The notes beneath the pieces were generated by a model that made no database searches, was not told the DNA's origin, and was given only the letters and a program-made list of their open reading frames with translations. From Sabethes cyaneus (lineage: Eukaryota > Arthropoda > Insecta > Diptera > Culicidae): a DNA stretch of 64,000 nucleotides. Shown piece after piece: positions 10,390 through 23,340 of this stretch. Position numbers and translations under genes: made by a program. Positions within the stretch are counted from its first letter, which is position 1, and each line of letters starts with the position of its first letter. The stretch is taken from NCBI RefSeq assembly GCF_943734655.1, contig NC_071354.1:163433142-163497141 (forward strand). The letters run 5' to 3'.

Positions 10390-13300
10390 ATGATGGAAGA
10401 TCCATTTTTCGTAGTAAAAGAGTGAGTTTTCTGTTAATATCAATGAAAATTTATTATTCAAGTAAGTTTATTAGTGTCACTAGCTGGGTTTCACCAGTCA
10501 ACTTGAAGCGGCATAAACAGACGGGTCTTATAAATCTAGTTACAAGTCTATCATACAGTAAAAATTTTCAGCAATATTGCATCCAGAATCAATATTGTGA
10601 AACGTATGGAGCGATGCAATTGTCAAACAGGAGGAAAAATGCTAATATGTACCTATATTCATAATGTATGTACATACTTGTTTTGGCTGCAAATTTAAAT
10701 TTTCCCACAAATTATAAAATATGTTCCTTCTAATTTCTAATCTAATTCTGAATTGAACTAGATATCAGTTTAACGAATTTAGGTTATTTTAACATCAAAA
10801 GCAACAAAAATCTTAATGAAGCTTACACTTTCTGGTGTATGTCATCTACATACCTTGCCATATCCACAGTAATTGTTGAAAGAAGATGATCGATAATCCA
10901 TTCCAAATATAATTGTTATTCAAATGGTGCTGCAGTAACCGCAGTAATGAAATGAGTCAAATTTGGTATTCTACTGCTCTGAAAACGTAATAATTACAAG
11001 TTTTCCTATCATTTTTATTAATGTGTAGGTACTTGGCATGCTCAATATTAAGATTAGCTCATTGAAAAATGTCAAGCATATTACTTTATTTATGTTGTCA
11101 TTGGGTAGTGATATCAAAAACGTTATCTCTATTAAGTTTTTTTTTTGAAAAGCTGAACGTTTTTTACATAACGTAGCGTACGGGAAGGTATTTTAAGCCT
11201 ATTAAACGATTGCTTCTATTTCTGCAGTCTAGGTTTGGTTCTAGTGGAAGAACAGGTGGGTTTGATGTTCTTTTAACAAAAAACTGATTACTTACATTCT
11301 TAAGAAAATAGTTATAACATATTAAAGTTGTATATCGGCAAAGTATTTATTTAGCGAAAGAGAAGGAAAATAGGCTGAATTTAGCATACTGAAAATATCC
11401 TGCGCTACCCTATATTTAAAATCAGAGACCCATAATTTTGTACAGCCACTTCTGTTCTTGCAAAAGAAATTCTCATATGTAGTGCAAGCAATAAAACGTT
11501 CTCTTCGTTTGAACGTTTCTATACTCTTCTTGGTAGCTTTATCCCCACCCCGCCTGTTGTTACCAAACCACTTGGATCTGTTATCTTTTCGGTAATCCCT
11601 ATAGAGTGACAAAACCTTTTTTGCTTATTTGAACTTCCACCTTGCCAATGGCCACCCTATCCCCGTTCTTTTTAGATTTCACTCTTATCTCTTACCCATT
11701 TGTACATACAACAATTCACATATGTAAGACAAATACGCCCTTTTCCCATATTCGGACCTCCTCTTCATGTTGGGGACTAACTCCTCTTCAACCATCCCAT
11801 TCTGATTTCCTCATATCAAGGATCATTTATGCCAAGTTTTATGAAGAACCGTCCAAACGTTGCGGAGTATGGCAGTGTGTATAAACATGCATTCACTTTT
11901 ATACATATGTATATTTATTTAAATTGGACCTTGCCAGTTTCTTTTCGCGTTTCCAGCCACTTTCACATCTCTTCGTTTTGGAAATTCCTATGATACTGTT
12001 TCTGTTTCTGTTTGCAGCACGAGGTGGGGCAGTTAGAGCCAAGTCTGTCCAGGGCTGAGATAAGGTGGTTGTGATAATGATAAAAGAATCCGTGCGGATA
12101 ACACTAGCGCCATAATGCGTTGGTGATTATGGATTAATGAGGAGGAAGAAGAGTGACAGAACTTGGCTCGTTATAATTGTGTACTTGGTGAATATTGAAT
12201 AAGATGACTTGTACTTATCTTGTTTTCTCCTTCCTTTGTTTGTTTGCTCGTCTTGTTCGTACGTCTCTTATCTTAGTTTGCTCTTATTCACGGCTCCATG
12301 CCGTCCTCTCCATCGTTGTCACCAGTGTAGTCGTCTGTGGCTGATCTCTTGCCGCCCCTCACGACAACATTATTGTGACCGTGAGAAGAAGCGATAGAGA
12401 TCAGGCAGAGAAAAAAAAAGAAAAGAAAAGAAAAGAGAAAGTTTTTAGTCAACATGTTGATTGCAATTTTCAGGTTAGTAATAACACGAGAATTCTATGT
12501 CTGTCCATCACCTATGCTACTACCGACTAACTACTCGCTAGGATGGACACTACTCATCTCTCCAACTACCCATGTCATCACGATTGACCCAGCGCTGTTC
12601 AATCACCTATGCTCATTAAAAGCCGCAGCCACTTCTTTATCTACCATCTTTGCAGTATTGTAGCTGTTGGCGTAAATTTTCAAATATTTTGTGCGGAATA
12701 TTATTCAAGAGCAATATTATCGCTCAGAACTATCAAAAAGCCACTTGAACTTCCGAAAAATAGAGCAGATGCGATATAATGGGGACTGGTACTCGCTCGT
12801 ATTATTCCCGGTGGCAATAATTGCGTATTTGTAGCGGTAGTCAACCGATTTGTCGGTATGCTCTTCAGACCGTGGTCAAATTGAAGCAATTCTGTAACTA
12901 AGAAAGGATGAGGTGGATCATGTAGAACTTCACTTGGAGATATGTATATATGCCGTGTTAAGTTTTAAGTGCAAGCTGTCGCTAAAGCAAGACTTAATAA
13001 GATGTTAACGAAGTTGATAATTCTGTGAGGATGGTATTGAATCGAAAAAATCCTCGTACCATGGCCATATATTATGTACTACGACCATATTTTAGGAAGT
13101 GGGAATGATAGTATATTGAGCACAGCCCTTCACTATCGCTTGAATCAGCCAGAGAATCGAATACCTGTTTTTACTTGAAGAGCTATACTCTAAAAAGATT
13201 TAGTTAGAAATGGAATTCCAGTTGAAGTCTGCCAGGATTGGGCAATGAACAGAACAAAATATATATATCGAGGCTATAAAGCTTTTCGAGAGATCCACTA

Positions 13301-16300
13301 AGTCCGACCGCGACGACAGCAGCAGGAATGGAGAGGAGCAGACCGCCGGTGAGTTGCCACCGTCCGACTTGATGCACTCTCCGACAGGCTCATCAGCATT
13401 AGGAGGGCCCTTGGGAGACAAACAGCGTCATTCATGATCATTTTATGTTGTTAGTTGCATACCGTTATCAGCATCTTTGGCTCGAGCAGCACGTTCCTCA
13501 CAATCATGTGGAAACATAGCTGCATACCGTTAACGCGGTTAGTCACAAGACATGCAAATCATTCTAATAAAGGAGGGAAATAAGAAAATAATAATTATAA
13601 TTAATTACATCCAAAACAATACAATAGAGGTGACAGTAACAGCAACGATAGCAATATTAGTAATAATAGTAATAACATAGGAAACTGACACAGGAAACAC
13701 AGCTACTGACTATAACTTCCTGCCTATTAATAATTGTAATTTGGCAGCATAGGTATAAGAAGAATTTCCGACTCATCATAGAACACTCAAACATATATTC
13801 ATTCGTACTTATACACCCATGCACACTCATACATGCATACACAAGTATACATGTACGTGTGTGTGTATTTTTCAGTGCTGTGCTGTCCATAATCGCATAA
13901 CAGCCACAAATTCTATGGCAATCTCATAGAAAATGTCTCGATTACGCAAATAAAGACATCACATCATTTTTGAACACCCGTTCGTTCTAACTAGCGATAA
14001 ATTTTAATTTTCATGAGTAAGTCAAAATCTCATGAATGGTGGGTAGGATTTGGTTTCAGTTTTCTAGAGAAATTTATGCGCATACCAGCAATTCATCTAG
14101 GGAACTGAGTAAGCCCTCCCGGTGCTTCGGCCCAAACGGATTGAATTTAAAATCAAATCCGTTCGATTTCGCTCCATTCCGCTTTACGAGCCACATGCTA
14201 CACATAAAACTAAATTATGCAATACTATACTACATACTACACATATATCAAACTTAAACTGTATTACATTCTACATGCGGAATTAAGTTTAGGAGTCTGC
14301 CGAAGTGCGCGACAAACCACCTACCCATGGGAGGGCGTTTTGGAAATTCCTATGATACAACAACAAAAGTTTTCATTTTGACGTCCCTGCCCCCTTACCA
14401 GCTATTTTTTTTATTCAGTTTGTTTATTTATACGGCTTACCAGCTAATCCTCCTTCTTCTCCTGGTTAGCTGCTACCTTTAATCCAGCAGCCGTCTGCCG
14501 ATTCTATTATGTCAAAGAACATGTGTGCCGCGTTTGATTAAGAATTGTCCAGGTGTTCTCGATTTATGGTGAAACATATATTCACATACTTACATTCATT
14601 CCTTCTAATCAGCAGACCTTTTACAGCAGTTAGTTTCCCCCTTTTGTTCCCCCTTTTGTAAATACCTATAATATAGCACCAAGCACCACTCCCTTTCCAA
14701 ATGCAAATGCTATCGGTTCAAATGCAACAGAAACGCAAAGCATTTTAGTGATTTGGACCTTCTCCCATTGTTGGAGACCACACTCTCTTTGTCAATCCAA
14801 TGCTGATTCCCTTATGTCAAGGAACATGTGTGCCAAGTGTGGTGGAGAACGGTCAAGGCGTTCGGGAGTTATGACGGAACATACATACAAATATACTCAC
14901 GTTCGTTTTTATAATAAAGGAACCGAATATTTCCGGTAAAGAAACAAATATTTTTGGTTAGTGTTTGCCAAAAATATCCATTTCATTGTACCTAAAAACA
15001 AACCATGCGGATGCGGATCTCGCTCAGTTTTAGGCAGCTAGCTTTTCTAGCAAGTTGCTTTGCTGGGCAAGGATCATTGCTATAAATATAAATCTTTATC
15101 TTTTCCTATTTTCCTTTTCTGTAACAATAAAATTGCAGGCAGCACGCTGATGGACTAAAGCTCTTATTTGGGGTTTGGTACACATGTTCACTCTTTGCCA
15201 GTCTCTGCAGTCAGTCCTCATATGGTTATGTTATGGTATTGATCGGTTCGAATTATATCTTAGGGATCTCCTAGCTTAGAAAAATGCAGCGGACTACGAA
15301 CCTAATAAGTAGTATGCTTCATAAGGAGCAGAGTGTTTGCTATCATCTAATTTTCCGATTTTTTCCTTTCATGGCTTGTCCTACCGTTAGGATTAGGACA
15401 CTATTCACAACTTTAAACATTATTTCGTAACGGTCCAACAAGTGATACCTACAATAAAATATTCACAGCACGTGTAAACGCATAATATATAAATACAATT
15501 TTCAATAACATTGATTTTATTTAAATTCGTTATGTTTTAAGCATCCCCGGTACCTAGCTGCTTGATTGATTAATACCGTACGTTTTAACTTTATTATTCA
15601 GCGAAGTATTCAAGGCACTTAACAAGACACGTGGATTATATCTCCGGTGGCGCGAACTCAATGATGCACAGTCGAGTGATACCACAGCAGAGGCTGATTG
15701 GACCACTACTGAACTAAAAAACTCATTGAGAAGTATTGAATGGGACTTGGAAGACCTAGAAGACACAATAAATATCCTTTAACAAGAGAAAGAGCATCAT
15801 ATTATATACATGTATAATTTTTACATTGCTGTTTAATGATGTGCACGATTTTTGTTATTTTTTCGGATTTATCATTTTTGTTAGTTCTAATTCTAATTCA
15901 ATTATTTGCAAATCATGAGTTAGAAATGCATCTTTCAATCTCATCTTAGTTCTATTTCTGTGCTTCATTTTGTTTCAAGTATTGTAATAACTTTTCTTAA
16001 CCATGAATACGCATTGTAGAGAAGAATCCTAATAAATTTAAAATTGACAACAAGGAGCTGTCTAGCAGACGGCATTTCATCGACGCAACTCGTAATGAGG
16101 TCAAATCGATGAAAGATCGCATGAGTATCAACCGTAACCGCGACCGGGACATTACTGCGAGGCAACCTTTACTGGATAATAGCACTAACGGTTCACCGAA
16201 TAATCAAGTTAATAAAAATTTTATCAACAACAATTGCATTATTGGTACAGGCAGTAACGGGACGCACATTGGCAGTGGCATAGGCTGCCATTTAAACAAT

Positions 16301-17514
16301 AACAACCTTAACTTAACTGGTACCGGGAAACAACTAATTAGTTCTGCTGGAGCAGCAATGGCCGCATCACGACATAGTGGGGCCAAGTATTCTAAATTGG
16401 AAAACAATTTGGACGACAGCCCAACACATTATGCTCCATCCTCGTCCGCAGTATTGGACAGCGGATCGAGTCGGTTTCTCGAAGATACGCTCGTTACACA
16501 GCAGAGAATATTGGCCACACAGGATGAACAGCTAGACGTGATAAGTGATTCGATTGGCACGTTGAAAACAGTATCCCGTCAGATTGGAATCGAACTAGAT
16601 GAACAGGCAGTGTAAGTAAAATCAGTTATAGGATACATATAGTTAGTCTACATCATGTAAAATGTTGACATCATGTAAGATTGTTCTGATTATTATTACA
16701 CGTTTTATTTGCTGCTTTCAGGATGTTGGATGAATTTGGAAACGAGCTTGAACAAACTGAGTCAAAATTAGATTCCACTATGAAGAAAATGGCCAAAGTA
16801 CTGCACATGACAAACGGTGAGTTTCTCTTCCGAATTCTTTAACTTTTATCGTGTAACTCAAGATTAATTTTGAAAAAAATGTAACTCGAAAACTATTGAT
16901 TGTTTCGAAATGGTGTCTAAGAAGAGGTTGTGGACAATTAATTAAACTTTATAAAGAAATATACCTACACTGATTTTTTTTTATCAAAACACAGATTAGA
17001 AAATAATTGAAATTAAAATTCTGAGTCTTATCCACCGTGCATTTTTTTTTTTTCGAAAAATACTCAAAGAAATAAAAAACTAATAATTACTCCCTTTCAT
17101 ATTTTAGCCATGATTCTCTCTCTCTCTAGCATGTTTACATGGTTAAATTCCGGATAACTATATTTTTCTAAAGTTTGATTGATTGTCTACAACTTCTTTT
17201 TAGACACAATTCCGCTGCAAACAATAGGTAGGTACCTAGTTTTCGACTTATGATTTATCGAAAATTTCATGTGCGAAAAAATTATCTTTGACTCTTGTGA
17301 AACAAGACTGGTTTCTTTCATTGAACATTTGTTAAAAGTGACATTCAACTCGGATCACGTTCAATCGTTTACTAATTTCACCGGGAAATCAGCTTCAGCT
17401 AGGATGTGATATGTTGTTTTTCGGTGTTTCATTACAGACCGTCGCCAATGGATGGCAATAGTAGTCCTCTCAATCGCACTGGTTGTTGTGATAATATTCT
17501 ACATTATTCTTTAG
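10390..17514 (+). CDS. Syx6: Syntaxin-6 (Qc-SNARE), five exons
   Basis: A t-SNARE of the trans-Golgi/endosomal system. Coding exons: 10390-10421, 15602-15771, 16011-16611, 16722-16816 and 17438-17514; 975 nt, 324 residues plus stop. Exon 1 begins MMEDPFFVVK, the conserved syntaxin-6 N-terminus. Exon 2 encodes the N-terminal three-helix domain, including the hallmark LRSIEWDLEDLEDT. Exon 3 carries a linker rich in Asn, Gly and Ser and the start of the SNARE motif (about residue 225), which finishes in exon 4. Exon 5 encodes a C-terminal transmembrane anchor (about residues 303-323), as in tail-anchored SNAREs. Introns 1, 3 and 4 are GT-AG; intron 2 is AT-AC. All phases join in frame. It is longer than the ~255-residue vertebrate protein because of the exon 3 linker. 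Exon 1 is tiny (32 coding nt) but its sequence and splice phase make it convincing. Confidence 0.93.
10422..15601 (+). other. Syx6 intron 1 (5.2 kb) with decayed interspersed repeats
   Basis: The donor GTGAGT follows exon 1 and the acceptor is TTATTATTCAG. The intron holds no confident gene. It contains three diverged copies of one interspersed repeat (11755-11911, 14444-14603, 14758-14922), each with the pattern GTGTGCCAAG then GAACGGTCAAGGCGTT. The phrase TTTTGGAAATTCCTATGATAC occurs at 11974 and 14338 with minor variation. A GC-rich open stretch at 13280-13437 is described in the findings. Confidence 0.7.
15772..16010 (+). other. AT-AC (U12-type) intron 2 of Syx6
   Basis: No GT-AG pair joins exons 2 and 3 in frame. 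The intron starts ATATCCTTT, matching the U12 5' splice-site consensus, and ends AC at 16010. A branch-point-like TTTTCTTAACC lies about 10 nt before the AC. Removing 15772-16010 joins ...EDTI to a Ser codon and IVEKNPNKF, restoring the conserved syntaxin-6 reading. Confidence 0.85.
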
Positions 17515-18486
17515 ATTGGTATGATCAAATATGCACGACTTTCGAGTTCTTAGAAAAAATCCAAACAAAAAAGTAAAATATAATTATAGAAAAGATGCAG
17601 CAAAAAAGAATTATTTTTCATAACTAATAGACACATCCAAAGGCTAATGTTATATGCATTGATTTCTAGCTTTCAAATGAATAGTTTTGTTGTAATACTG
17701 TAAAAAAATGAGTTTAGGATTTGCGTAAAGGGCTGCGAAAGTAACAAGTGTGTACGGCCATCCATTTCTGGATTCATGCCTTGTTTCAGGTTCGAAATAT
17801 TACACCCCTTGCGTTGTGTAAATGGATATTGCAAGCAATGTAAATTATCGCATGGTTTGTAGCGTAGAAGTTCTTAGTCAGTAAATCACCAGAACATAAG
17901 AAAGCCGAATGTACATATACGATGAATGTAGTAAGTTTATGTAGGTCACATACATATGTATGGTTAAAATGTTCGACGGTAACATTCACAATAGAATTTT
18001 AATTTGATTATCAGCGATAAACCTAATGTGGGCACTGTGAAATTCCTGTAAACAGCATTTGAATTTACATATTTAGATTTCCACTGAAAGGGATAACCGT
18101 TTCAAATTTTAGTCTGGTTTTTGGATCGTGTGCTCTTTTTAATACCTACTTACTGATCCATCCAGTGATCAAACTATACCTATTCCATAACTAGTCTGAC
18201 AAAGATTTATTCTTAGATTATTTTTCGTTTTTTTTTTGTTACCTATATTATATTTAGCTTAAGGTCAGTCAAAGGAGGAAAAAAGTTAAGTGAAATAACC
18301 TGTATTAATTCAATCTTAACCACATTTGAAAATAGAATTATCAAAGTAAACAGAGATCGAATTTTAGTATTTACTTTCCTTGAAATTTAAAGACTAAAAA
18401 ATATAGAATACACGCAGTGGAATTCCTTAAACATTGAACGTATCATTGACCAACAGTTTTGAAGTAAACAAAGTTAATTAGTAATA
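17515..18486. other. Tail-to-tail spacer between Syx6 and eEFSec
   Basis: AT-rich sequence holding the presumed 3' UTRs of Syx6 (+) and eEFSec (-). No further gene or structured element is visible. Confidence 0.6.
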
Positions 18487-20082
18487 TCACTGAATCACTT
18501 TATTACTGGTAATGCACTTCTTCGAAAAGAATTTTTTGAATTTCAATTCTACTTGCACTGGCTCCTGAGGACCGAGCTTATTTTTCTGCTGCAAACGATC
18601 CAGTGTTTCTTTAGCTAGAGGTTTCATGAAACGCAGTTTCACTTTCGAGCTTGCTCCAAACGTGTCCTCGATTACTCCCCACTCACCTGTACTCAGGCGA
18701 ATGCGAAAACCAAGGAAATCCTGCCTGTTGTTACCATCTTTTTTAAATAATCCAGTAGCAATCAGCTCGAACTCGTTGACGACTCGTTGGATTGTCCCGA
18801 TTTTAGACTTTTCTTTGTAGATTTTCAATCGTGGTAGAAAGGTACTAATATAATCTTTGTCAGTCGAGCAAAGTTCCAGCCGGCCGAAGAAAGCTAACCG
18901 ACATTGATTTGTTTGAATGTCTGTATCAAGTTTAGATCCTAGCAAAAGAGCATTTGGTGCGACTTGTATTTGTTGTTCGAATTCCAGTAAAGCGAATACA
19001 GCCTGTGTCGATTCTATTACACTATCATGACCATATTCTTCTAAATATTCGTACTGTAATTTTTCGTCAAAGCCACACTGAGTACCTTTGAAAAGAGTAA
19101 CTGTGGCAAGTGCGGTTTCATGCCCGCAAGAAATATGGAATTTTGCTTTGTTTCGAATCAAACGATTGTAGTATTTTATACGAGTAAGACGTATAACTGC
19201 AGCGTATACATTCATGACATATCCCGGTTTACAAAGCAAACCGCGTTCTAATTGCTTGGGATCGAATTGAGTAATAGAAATTCCGATTCTGTCTCCTTGC
19301 TGCGCTACTGACTGATTTTGCTTGAACATTTGTATTGATTTAACTTTTTTTATAATTTTTAATTTTGAAATCTCGACGTCATCATTTACATTAATCTGTC
19401 CTTGAAGTACAGTTCCGGTGCATACTGTTCCTTGTCCTCTAATAGCGAAACAGTGATCAACAGCAAATAGAAATGGTGCCTTAACGTCACGTTCGGGAAT
19501 ACATGAAATATCTTTCAGTGCTTCTATGAGTTTATCCAAATTTAATTTAGCGTTGGCGGATATCTCTATTACCGGTGCACCAGCGAAAATCGTCTTCTCC
19601 AAAACCTTACTAATACCCTTACGCATCTTTCCTACAACTGCAAACCGTTTTTCCTCTTCTAACGTATCTATTTTATTGAGTGCTACTATAATTTTACTGC
19701 AAGTTAACTCGCCAATCACTAAACATTCTGCCGTTTGTGTTTGGATGCCCTTGCTTACATCTATTACCAAAATCATAATATCTATAATTTGCGCTCCTCC
19801 AATAATTGTTCGTATCAAGCTCGCATGGCCCGGGCAGTCAACAAACGTATATTGTAATCGATTCCAATTGTGATCAGAACATTTCAACTTCTCCGGCAAG
19901 TCCAGCTGTAAGGCGCTGAAACCAAGGTCCAGTGTTATCCCCCGTTGCTGTGATTGCGGGTTTTTATCAAACGATGCTGTACTAGCGACCTCACTCAACG
20001 CTTTTGCCAGTGAGGTTTTACCGGAATCAACGTGACCCAAAAGGCCGATATTAAGATTTAGCACATTTTTTTGCATTTGCAT
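18487..20082 (-). CDS. eEFSec: Selenocysteine-specific elongation factor eEFSec, intronless
   Basis: A 531-residue GTPase that delivers Sec-tRNA to the ribosome at UGA codons marked by a SECIS element. The GTP-binding motifs are intact: GHVDSGKT (residues 16-23), RGIT (47-50), DCPGH (82-86) and NKID (136-139). Domains 2 and 3 follow, then the C-terminal domain IV typical of SelB/eEFSec. The segment FDKNPQSQQRGITLDLGFS separates this family from EF-Tu and eIF2-gamma. The length fits insect eEFSec (somewhat shorter than the ~596-residue human protein). The start at MQMQKN is chosen because the conserved GTPase begins only about 8 residues later. An intact copy implies the species still makes selenoproteins, which some insects have lost. 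Confidence 0.95.
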   Translation of the reverse strand: MQMQKNVLNLNIGLLGHVDSGKTSLAKALSEVASTASFDKNPQSQQRGITLDLGFSALQLDLPEKLKCSDHNWNRLQYTFVDCPGHASLIRTIIGGAQIIDIMILVIDVSKGIQTQTAECLVIGELTCSKIIVALNKIDTLEEEKRFAVVGKMRKGISKVLEKTIFAGAPVIEISANAKLNLDKLIEALKDISCIPERDVKAPFLFAVDHCFAIRGQGTVCTGTVLQGQINVNDDVEISKLKIIKKVKSIQMFKQNQSVAQQGDRIGISITQFDPKQLERGLLCKPGYVMNVYAAVIRLTRIKYYNRLIRNKAKFHISCGHETALATVTLFKGTQCGFDEKLQYEYLEEYGHDSVIESTQAVFALLEFEQQIQVAPNALLLGSKLDTDIQTNQCRLAFFGRLELCSTDKDYISTFLPRLKIYKEKSKIGTIQRVVNEFELIATGLFKKDGNNRQDFLGFRIRLSTGEWGVIEDTFGASSKVKLRFMKPLAKETLDRLQQKNKLGPQEPVQVELKFKKFFSKKCITSNKVIQ

Positions 20083-20775
20083 TATGATTTGTAAACGTTC
20101 TTGAGCATTTAAGTAACTAAATAAAGAACACCAAACACCAACCTGGGTAGCATAGAGCTGGTTTAAAAGTTTTGTAGTTTGTTACAAATACACTGGACTA
20201 GGACCAGACTTGGTCCATCTCGCCGCAGAATTCGTTTTTGTTTAGAAGCTGCAATGCAAACATAAACAGTCATGAATGAACCATAATCACAAGACGGCGG
20301 GTTAACCTCACTTTTTGACAATTGTGGGTTTTTACGGGCGTCATTCACAAAAAACGTCTATAGAATATTTAGAAGGTGCACAGTGCACTCAAGGGGGCAC
20401 TGAAGCCAAGGGCATGGTGTGTTGCTATCTCTTTCTCATGTAGGAGTGAAGAGAGCAACTTTCAAATGGTCGTCGGTAAAGGGGAATTCCCAGCAAATTT
20501 TTTGGTTCTTGTCAAAATTAACATTTTGGTACCTATGCGTGGGTCTGTATAATAATTTGTAAAAGTCTGTATAAGTCTGTGGTCCATTGAAAACCTACCA
20601 CCCGCTGCGCAATATCTGTCAATCCATTAGATTAGGTTGTTTTGCTTTAATGCGGCTCTTTTGCACAAAATCAGATTTTGGAAAAGTAGCAGATTTGTTT
20701 GAGAAAACCAACTCTAAGAATATCGAAACGCAAGAGAACTTCATTGAAACATTTACTAAATAGAACTTACTTATT
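20083..20775. other. Spacer upstream of eEFSec with a dispersed repeat
   Basis: Promoter-side DNA for eEFSec. At about 20480-20545 it contains the reverse complement of sequence at about 40485-40550 (shared words include CGGTAAAGGGG, CCCAGCAAATTTTT and AAAATTAACA), so this is a dispersed repeat. No gene is seen. Confidence 0.5.
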
Positions 20776-20789
20776 TATGTGTCCTTGTC

Positions 20790-23340
20790 CGCCGGTCCGG
20801 CAGAGCAAAGAGATGAAATCAGACGACGATTACCCGCCATGGCTTTAACCTATCGCCAGGACAGGTTCTCGTCTACAGCCTGGATGCCGTTGACTATGCT
20901 ACGGCGCCATGAGCACATGAGTCTGCCACTTTTACGCTTTCCTTGCGGATTCCAATCGAGCGGTTCTCTGCTTCTCTGCTGCAAAAGCACCTCTTTCTTA
21001 TATTGTTTATGCAGGGAGAAAATCACAGCAGCACCTCCACGGTGCCGAATAAGATTTACAAGGTGCCAACATGCGCCTACCTACTAAAAACTCTCCTGCT
21101 CCCCGTTTCCTGAACCCCTCCCTGCCAATCGTAGATTGACGCCAGCCATCTAGCCCTCTATTATGCTTATAGCGTCTGATGCCAGCATTTCCATCTCTGC
21201 TAGAAACTCTCCGAACACTGTTTGGACATCCGGTTCTCAAAGTAACTTTTAAGCCACCTGCATAGATGATCCGGTACCCTCATCCTATGCAGCGCTAGCG
21301 CGGTTGCACCTCAGCTAGCGCTGTTAAAGACGTTTTTGACATCGATTGTGACTATGGCACAATACCTGTCGCCTCGTCTTTTCCGTCTCATAGGCTTCTC
21401 GGCCATCTCTACCACGGACTTTATGGCGTCTACAGTGGACTTCCCCTTACGGAAGCCAAATTGCGAGCTTGTCAGCCCGACATCGCTCTCCGCCACAGGC
21501 GTCAACCTGTTTAGGATTACCCACTCTAGCTATTTGCCTAACGTGTCCAATAGGCTAATTGGCTTGTACGACGAGTGATCACCCGCTGGTTTCCCCGGTT
21601 TCGGCAGCAGTACCAATCTTTGGACTTTCCATTTGTCTGGAAATTCGCGAATTTGAAGCGTCTCACTAAACATATCGGGATATGCTTGGATCGCCGTTTT
21701 GAGTGCCTCGTTCGGAATCCCGTCAGGACCGGGCGCTTTCTTCGTTTTTAAGCCCCTGGCAATTACGATGAGTTCCCTATTCGTGACCGGAATGAGGACA
21801 TCATTCGATTGACTGTACGGGGTCGGAGGCCACTAAACTGGATCGCGTTGCGGGAAGAGTCCTTCCACGATGACTTTCAGCTTTTGGGGGCAAGTTTCTT
21901 GCGGAGCGGATGCACACGTCATCTTTTTCATCACCACCTGGTATGCACCACCCCAGCGGTTCGTGCCCGCATCGCGGCAAAGCTCCTGAAAACAGGATTT
22001 CTTGCTTCGCCTAACCTCCTTGTTGAGCGCCAGCCTGGCCGCTCTAAGTTCGACCCCCCCAGCTTCAGCATCTGCATCGGTCCGGGCCCACTGCGCTTGC
22101 ATTCTCTGTGGTATCTGGAGCGGAGCTGAACAATGGTGTCGCTCCACCAGTATAACGAGCGACGACGGTTCGTTGGCTGTCCCGTCCTGTGTATAGTGGT
22201 ATCACATGCCTGTATTAGGACGTTGGTCAGCTCACGGGCACTCAGGTTTGAGCGGTAGCTCTCTGCGCTGAGTGCTTCAATGAACAGATCTTTATCGAAG
22301 GCCTTCACTTTCCACCTCATCCCAGGCGACCTTAACCAGCGTGACCATGCCATCCGTCGTTCAATCGTGTACCGTATAGCTTGGTAATCGCTATGCGTGT
22401 ACTCTGGCCTTCCTGATCCGTATTCCTATATCAGTCTTGGTACCACCAACGGACGTTGTCTGGCTAGATATTGAGGCTTTCGCCCGCTCAATTTGTCCCG
22501 CTGCTGCGAAGTTAAGGGGATTGTCAGTGTTCACTACCATAGACTTAGTTTTAGCAACATTGACTGTGAGGCCTGCTGCCTGAGAACTCTCGTAGAGTGG
22601 AAAACCTCTAACTTGCTCCGCATATCGTTTCGGCGTTGTGCGAGGTTGTCGGCTAGGACGAGGTCATTTAGTTGCTCCATCGTTAGAGGATTCCAAGGCA
22701 ATTCTCGATTTGATCTATTGTCAATTGCTCTTCTCCTGGATCCGGTAGAGGATTACCTAACAGAGCACTTTGAGAGTAATACAGAACAATGTGATGCCAC
22801 GCCCGCATTCGGTTAGGTCGCCTTTATTTCTGGCGCTCTATAGCATTTTATGGCTGCTTCAATTTCATCCAGTAATGACGCCTTCGAGTTGACGCGGTTA
22901 ATACGACGAACTCTTTCGTCGACTCGGGAGTCAGTCCAGGCTCTCTTGCCCCACATACAAACTCGTTTAACAGCCCTCTCCAGTTCGGCATATCGTTAGC
23001 GGACAGCCGTCTTAGTCGCTTTGGTTCGCCCTCGCCTATGCCAGCTTTTGCCTTTCTCTACTCATCGATCTTTCTCGGAGTTTCATCCGAAATCCACTCT
23101 CTCCGCCCGCTGCGCACTTTGCCGACGGTTCCATCACTGGTCGTAATGAGGGCATTTTTTAGGCTGGTCCATTACTCTTGGACAGTTCCACCAGGTAGCA
23201 GTTCCTAGGCTCGGAATTCAAGTTGTTAGATAAAAACCCTTTTCGCCTTGGGATTTCCAATCGGCAGACATCGAAACGACACCCAGCTTTCTCCTCCAGT
23301 CGTTGAGTACCTATTTCAGCGATAACAAGCTGATGGTCGG
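20790..23340 (-). pseudogene. Decayed R1-clade-like non-LTR retrotransposon
   Basis: The minus strand carries broken pieces of a non-LTR polyprotein in several frames. The clearest is reverse transcriptase at 21311-21505, with SQFGFRKGKSTVDAI and DRYCAIVTIDVKNVFNSAS, the R1-type fingers/palm signature. Upstream on the minus strand (21931-22353) is the linker between endonuclease and RT. No frame spans more than one domain and there are many stops, so the copy is dead. The region is noticeably more GC-rich than its surroundings. Boundaries are approximate. Confidence 0.8.
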
